Shown one piece after another: positions 62,701 through 64,000 of a stretch of DNA of 64,000 nucleotides (position 1 is the stretch's first letter; each line of letters begins with the position of its first letter). The position numbers and the translations under genes were made by a program. The stretch is taken from assembly GCA_964512985.1 (NCBI GenBank), contig CAZELI010000012.1, positions 1-64,000 on the forward strand, given 5' to 3'. The stretch is from CAYPGT01 sp964512985 (GTDB taxonomy: Bacteria; Cyanobacteriota; Vampirovibrionia; LMEP-6097). The notes below the pieces were generated by a model. It worked only from the letters and a program-made list of their open reading frames with translations, searched no databases and was not told the DNA's origin.

Positions 62701-64000
62701 CTTTGCAGGATTACCAATAAAAACTATTAATTTAGGATCGGGTTGGAGTTCCTTGCCGTCCATTCCCGCTAAAGTATTTTTTATTAGTATAGTTGCTTCT
62801 TCTTGATTTTTGATTCCAGCTAATCTCGGGAAATTAGTTATAAGTTCTTCAGAACCAATATCTAGACTTTGTGCAAAAGCTCTGAAAAGATCTTTATCAC
62901 TATCTGTTAGTTCGTTAGGATTTACTGCTCCAGTTAAAACATCAATAGTACGTTGATCTATAGTCAACCCACCTAATAAATTTTGTTCTGATCTTAAAAT
63001 GGTCTTAGTATCAACATCGTTTTCGTTAGTCCTAAATTCTGTATCTAGGTTATTGCGATATTCACCTTTATTAGTAAAGTTTTCTAGTGCTATAGCAACC
63101 CGTTTTCTTAAACTGAGGCTAAGATTAGTGGGTGGAATTTTAGATTGAATGGCGATATTAATCCTTTCAATCCATTGTAGATTTGCATTGTTTAAATCAA
63201 TAGCTTGTTCTAATGGTGATGCTGCTTGGCTTTCTGAATCTATGCGATCAGCTTGAATTGTATGCTTGAAATCATCATTAGTAACGGTAAGGATCCTATT
63301 GATTCCCCAAACTTTTGCAAGGATTTGATTGTAGAGAATTTCTCTACTAATATCATTAAAATGTTCCATAGCTTGTGTATAACTATGATTGGAATTATCG
63401 CCTGCAGCAGTAGAGTAGGTTTTAGTTAAAAATTCTGCAATCTGCTCTCTTGCACTATTAGCAATTATTGGTTGATCTGATTCTCTATGATAATCAGTAA
63501 TGGAATTAACTAAAACAGCAAAATCTATTCCAAGATCATCATATATAGTTTGCTTAAAGAATCTATCTAAATCTGAACCTGGACCTTGTGGATACTTAGC
63601 CTGCAACATTCTTTGCACTCTTTCAAAAGGTATATAAAGTATTGGACCTGTTAAATTAGGATATAATCTCATTGCTTCATTGAAATCCATTCTTGGAACA
63701 GAATTGATCAGAAGTCCTAATAATTTGGTATCTTTAGCTACTCCACTAAATACAGAAATAGCATGTCTAACAAAAGCTCTATCTTCGAAATATTCTGCAC
63801 CTAGCTTAGCATAAATAATTTCGGCAAAATTTCTGGCTCTTAAAGCAATAGCACGGTCATAATGTAGTGCTGGTACTATACCTAAATTTCTATCAAGATG
63901 TTCGTGCCATCCCCAATTAATTCGTTCGGTAAATTCCCTATTATTCATCATTTCTCTAAGCGCGAATTCAAATGATCTTCTAGCTTGAGTTTCATTATTA
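59710..64000 (-). CDS. Second giant modular protein, 5' end beyond the window
   Basis: At least 1413 residues from the first visible ATG at 63951. The frame stays open to the window edge (upstream codons read NETQARRSFEFALRE), so the real start is outside. Repeats ending in P-x-LTG occur at about 96-102 (YPNLTG), 374-379 (FPRLAG), 491-496 (LPKLTG), 773-779 (FPKLTGVRDL) and 1044-1050 (YPGFAA). Residues about 690-1130 are colinear with the first giant protein, including RPESILTDRILPYTG and DSGHAELSRIA. A module with FNLSVKEMFNRLNIGF is at 1294-1309. No signal peptide visible. No catalytic motif recognised. Confidence 0.8.
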   Translation of the reverse strand, partial: NNETQARRSFEFALREMMNNREFTERINWGWHEHLDRNLGIVPALHYDRAIALRARNFAEIIYAKLGAEYFEDRAFVRHAISVFSGVAKDTKLLGLLINSVPRMDFNEAMRLYPNLTGPILYIPFERVQRMLQAKYPQGPGSDLDRFFKQTIYDDLGIDFAVLVNSITDYHRESDQPIIANSAREQIAEFLTKTYSTAAGDNSNHSYTQAMEHFNDISREILYNQILAKVWGINRILTVTNDDFKHTIQADRIDSESQAASPLEQAIDLNNANLQWIERINIAIQSKIPPTNLSLSLRKRVAIALENFTNKGEYRNNLDTEFRTNENDVDTKTILRSEQNLLGGLTIDQRTIDVLTGAVNPNELTDSDKDLFRAFAQSLDIGSEELITNFPRLAGIKNQEEATILIKNTLAGMDGKELQPDPKLIVFIGNPAKKPELVAEFLLTRHPDTLLDREKLKAALKLINGDFRTATDKASSQAYLRAYISFLADKTKDSPSPIKLRDIVIALPKLTGINDKPELIDAAKFPGRFDIAQAVTKSGNRPTLDRVTELGNNLDLSLERMAEIAKLKNPTEFYSQPIKRLNPVIAAQFNVPLSGDMIVLNDENYKVVSARNILHTIWGEKYKREDKDLTSSSFLLASSNSNFENTVIITPDTIEFNLKNKPNKPKVELKFACRYENGAWGEVTRVQVAMSEPEAERAMKSSPHDANWLKKMLTFTNQSYANLYKKSLEFLDKKHGLINTLTPGDKALFNAVLMGDVTTIRKNPEKNTQTFREWAEFLGMKDLDKVIAEFPKLTGVRDLRELELAADLYRKNNKIDFNFSGENSPNRPESILTDRILPYTGLQIADIKGFDDYKLLRTRYGEGLRTVLNERRLGNLVEPMLDGNTGTAEFLISNNIFPDIKEMFSRDILSPSHSLLVTIFNDYIQSFVNSTQLTINDAEFNSDTNTWTLRNYSDYLSSFNVIDNQLKNNNKLRNKYIEVLSEFNDLNPKTGSTMSLFYRLVDDFFLQESTLKSIPADNRKIQLACMAILGDDRLFKSNDKRATESAFVLLRSFIDFAKLTYPGFAAITDEAVRKLLGIESITTARTPVPTSLIERIKAQYTQEEFYAAMGKATDSGHAELSRIAGSFGRTFDDLYREADLEDPSIKYNQSLVDQIKNMAESTSGVKPIPGFEAHVKDYFIHDVNRIKALELINAIWGTDGKSKVYVKPLIRLQQIWYTLILSGNNEIIMAKSPYGWTPEQAIDMNLLELCTKLGNLKYNKETKAWNFETPEQRALEIANKLKEQDIVQKLNNSKTLEEYEQILFTFAQQFNLSVKEMFNRLNIGFLLDHDGQPNQEWTNNLLNFINTTWKNNPKLPSLKELDSTTITIHILAEVIELQTNPTSTISSHLDLSQDKRIQLGFLKDHMYIWSKDDNKSISIQQLPNSLLPG

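Noticed and set aside
1..64000. tRNA and rRNA genes, insertion sequences
   Set aside because: I looked for T-loop-like GGTTCGAATCC sequences, rRNA blocks and transposase motifs and saw none; the cloverleaf-like element A lacks tRNA consensus loops.

Overview
AT-rich bacterial chromosome segment in which most genes are recognisable housekeeping functions. It carries a proximal flagellar operon (flgB-flgC-fliE-fliF-fliH-fliI), a KdsC-type phosphatase of Kdo/LPS synthesis, smc-scpA-scpB, a class I ribonucleotide reductase alpha subunit, GatC and NuoN. Together these point to a flagellated Gram-negative-type bacterium. A low-GC uncultured lineage such as the Melainabacteria/Vampirovibrionota group would fit, but that is inference; no rRNA or tRNA was seen to test it.

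Layout. 0-3.5 kb: nadC diverging from rplK-rplA, then a HAD-type phosphatase. 3.5-12.3 kb: the first of five AAA ATPase genes, a secreted matrixin-like protease, a small exported protein, an orphan histidine kinase, nuoN, a CDF cation transporter, a winged-helix Fic protein lacking the catalytic His, and leuD. 12.2-17.1 kb: flagellar operon without fliG. 17.2-34.98 kb: ruvX, an rRNA/tRNA methyltransferase, guaA, ATPase 2, kdsC, an unknown gene, smc-scpA-scpB, nrdA, ybaB-recR, ATPase 3, gatC and pyrG. 35-43 kb: a 1033-residue protein of unknown function, rimO, radA, an ORF6N DNA-binding gene and a upp-like gene.

43-64 kb is accessory. It holds two giant proteins (about 2500 residues, and more than 1413 running off the window edge) and a divergent pair of overlapping helicase-like genes. 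One of the pair has lost the Walker A lysine; the other is intact. All four proteins share a roughly 60-residue repeat ending in a '[F/Y]P-x-LTG' motif, so they look like parts of one system that I cannot match to a described one. They are interleaved with ATPases 4 and 5 and with decayed HipA-like fragments.

Two regulatory themes recur. Many genes have a TATAAT-like -10 box only 7-9 nt before the start codon and no Shine-Dalgarno sequence, implying leaderless mRNAs. Each AAA ATPase gene, the Fic gene and the ORF6N gene carries its own private palindromes at the promoter. In the arrays the copies are spaced by whole helical turns (22, 31, 32, 33 or 53 bp), suggesting autoregulated modules. 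Three families of GC-richer palindromic intergenic elements are also present; one copy supplies the stop codon of scpB.
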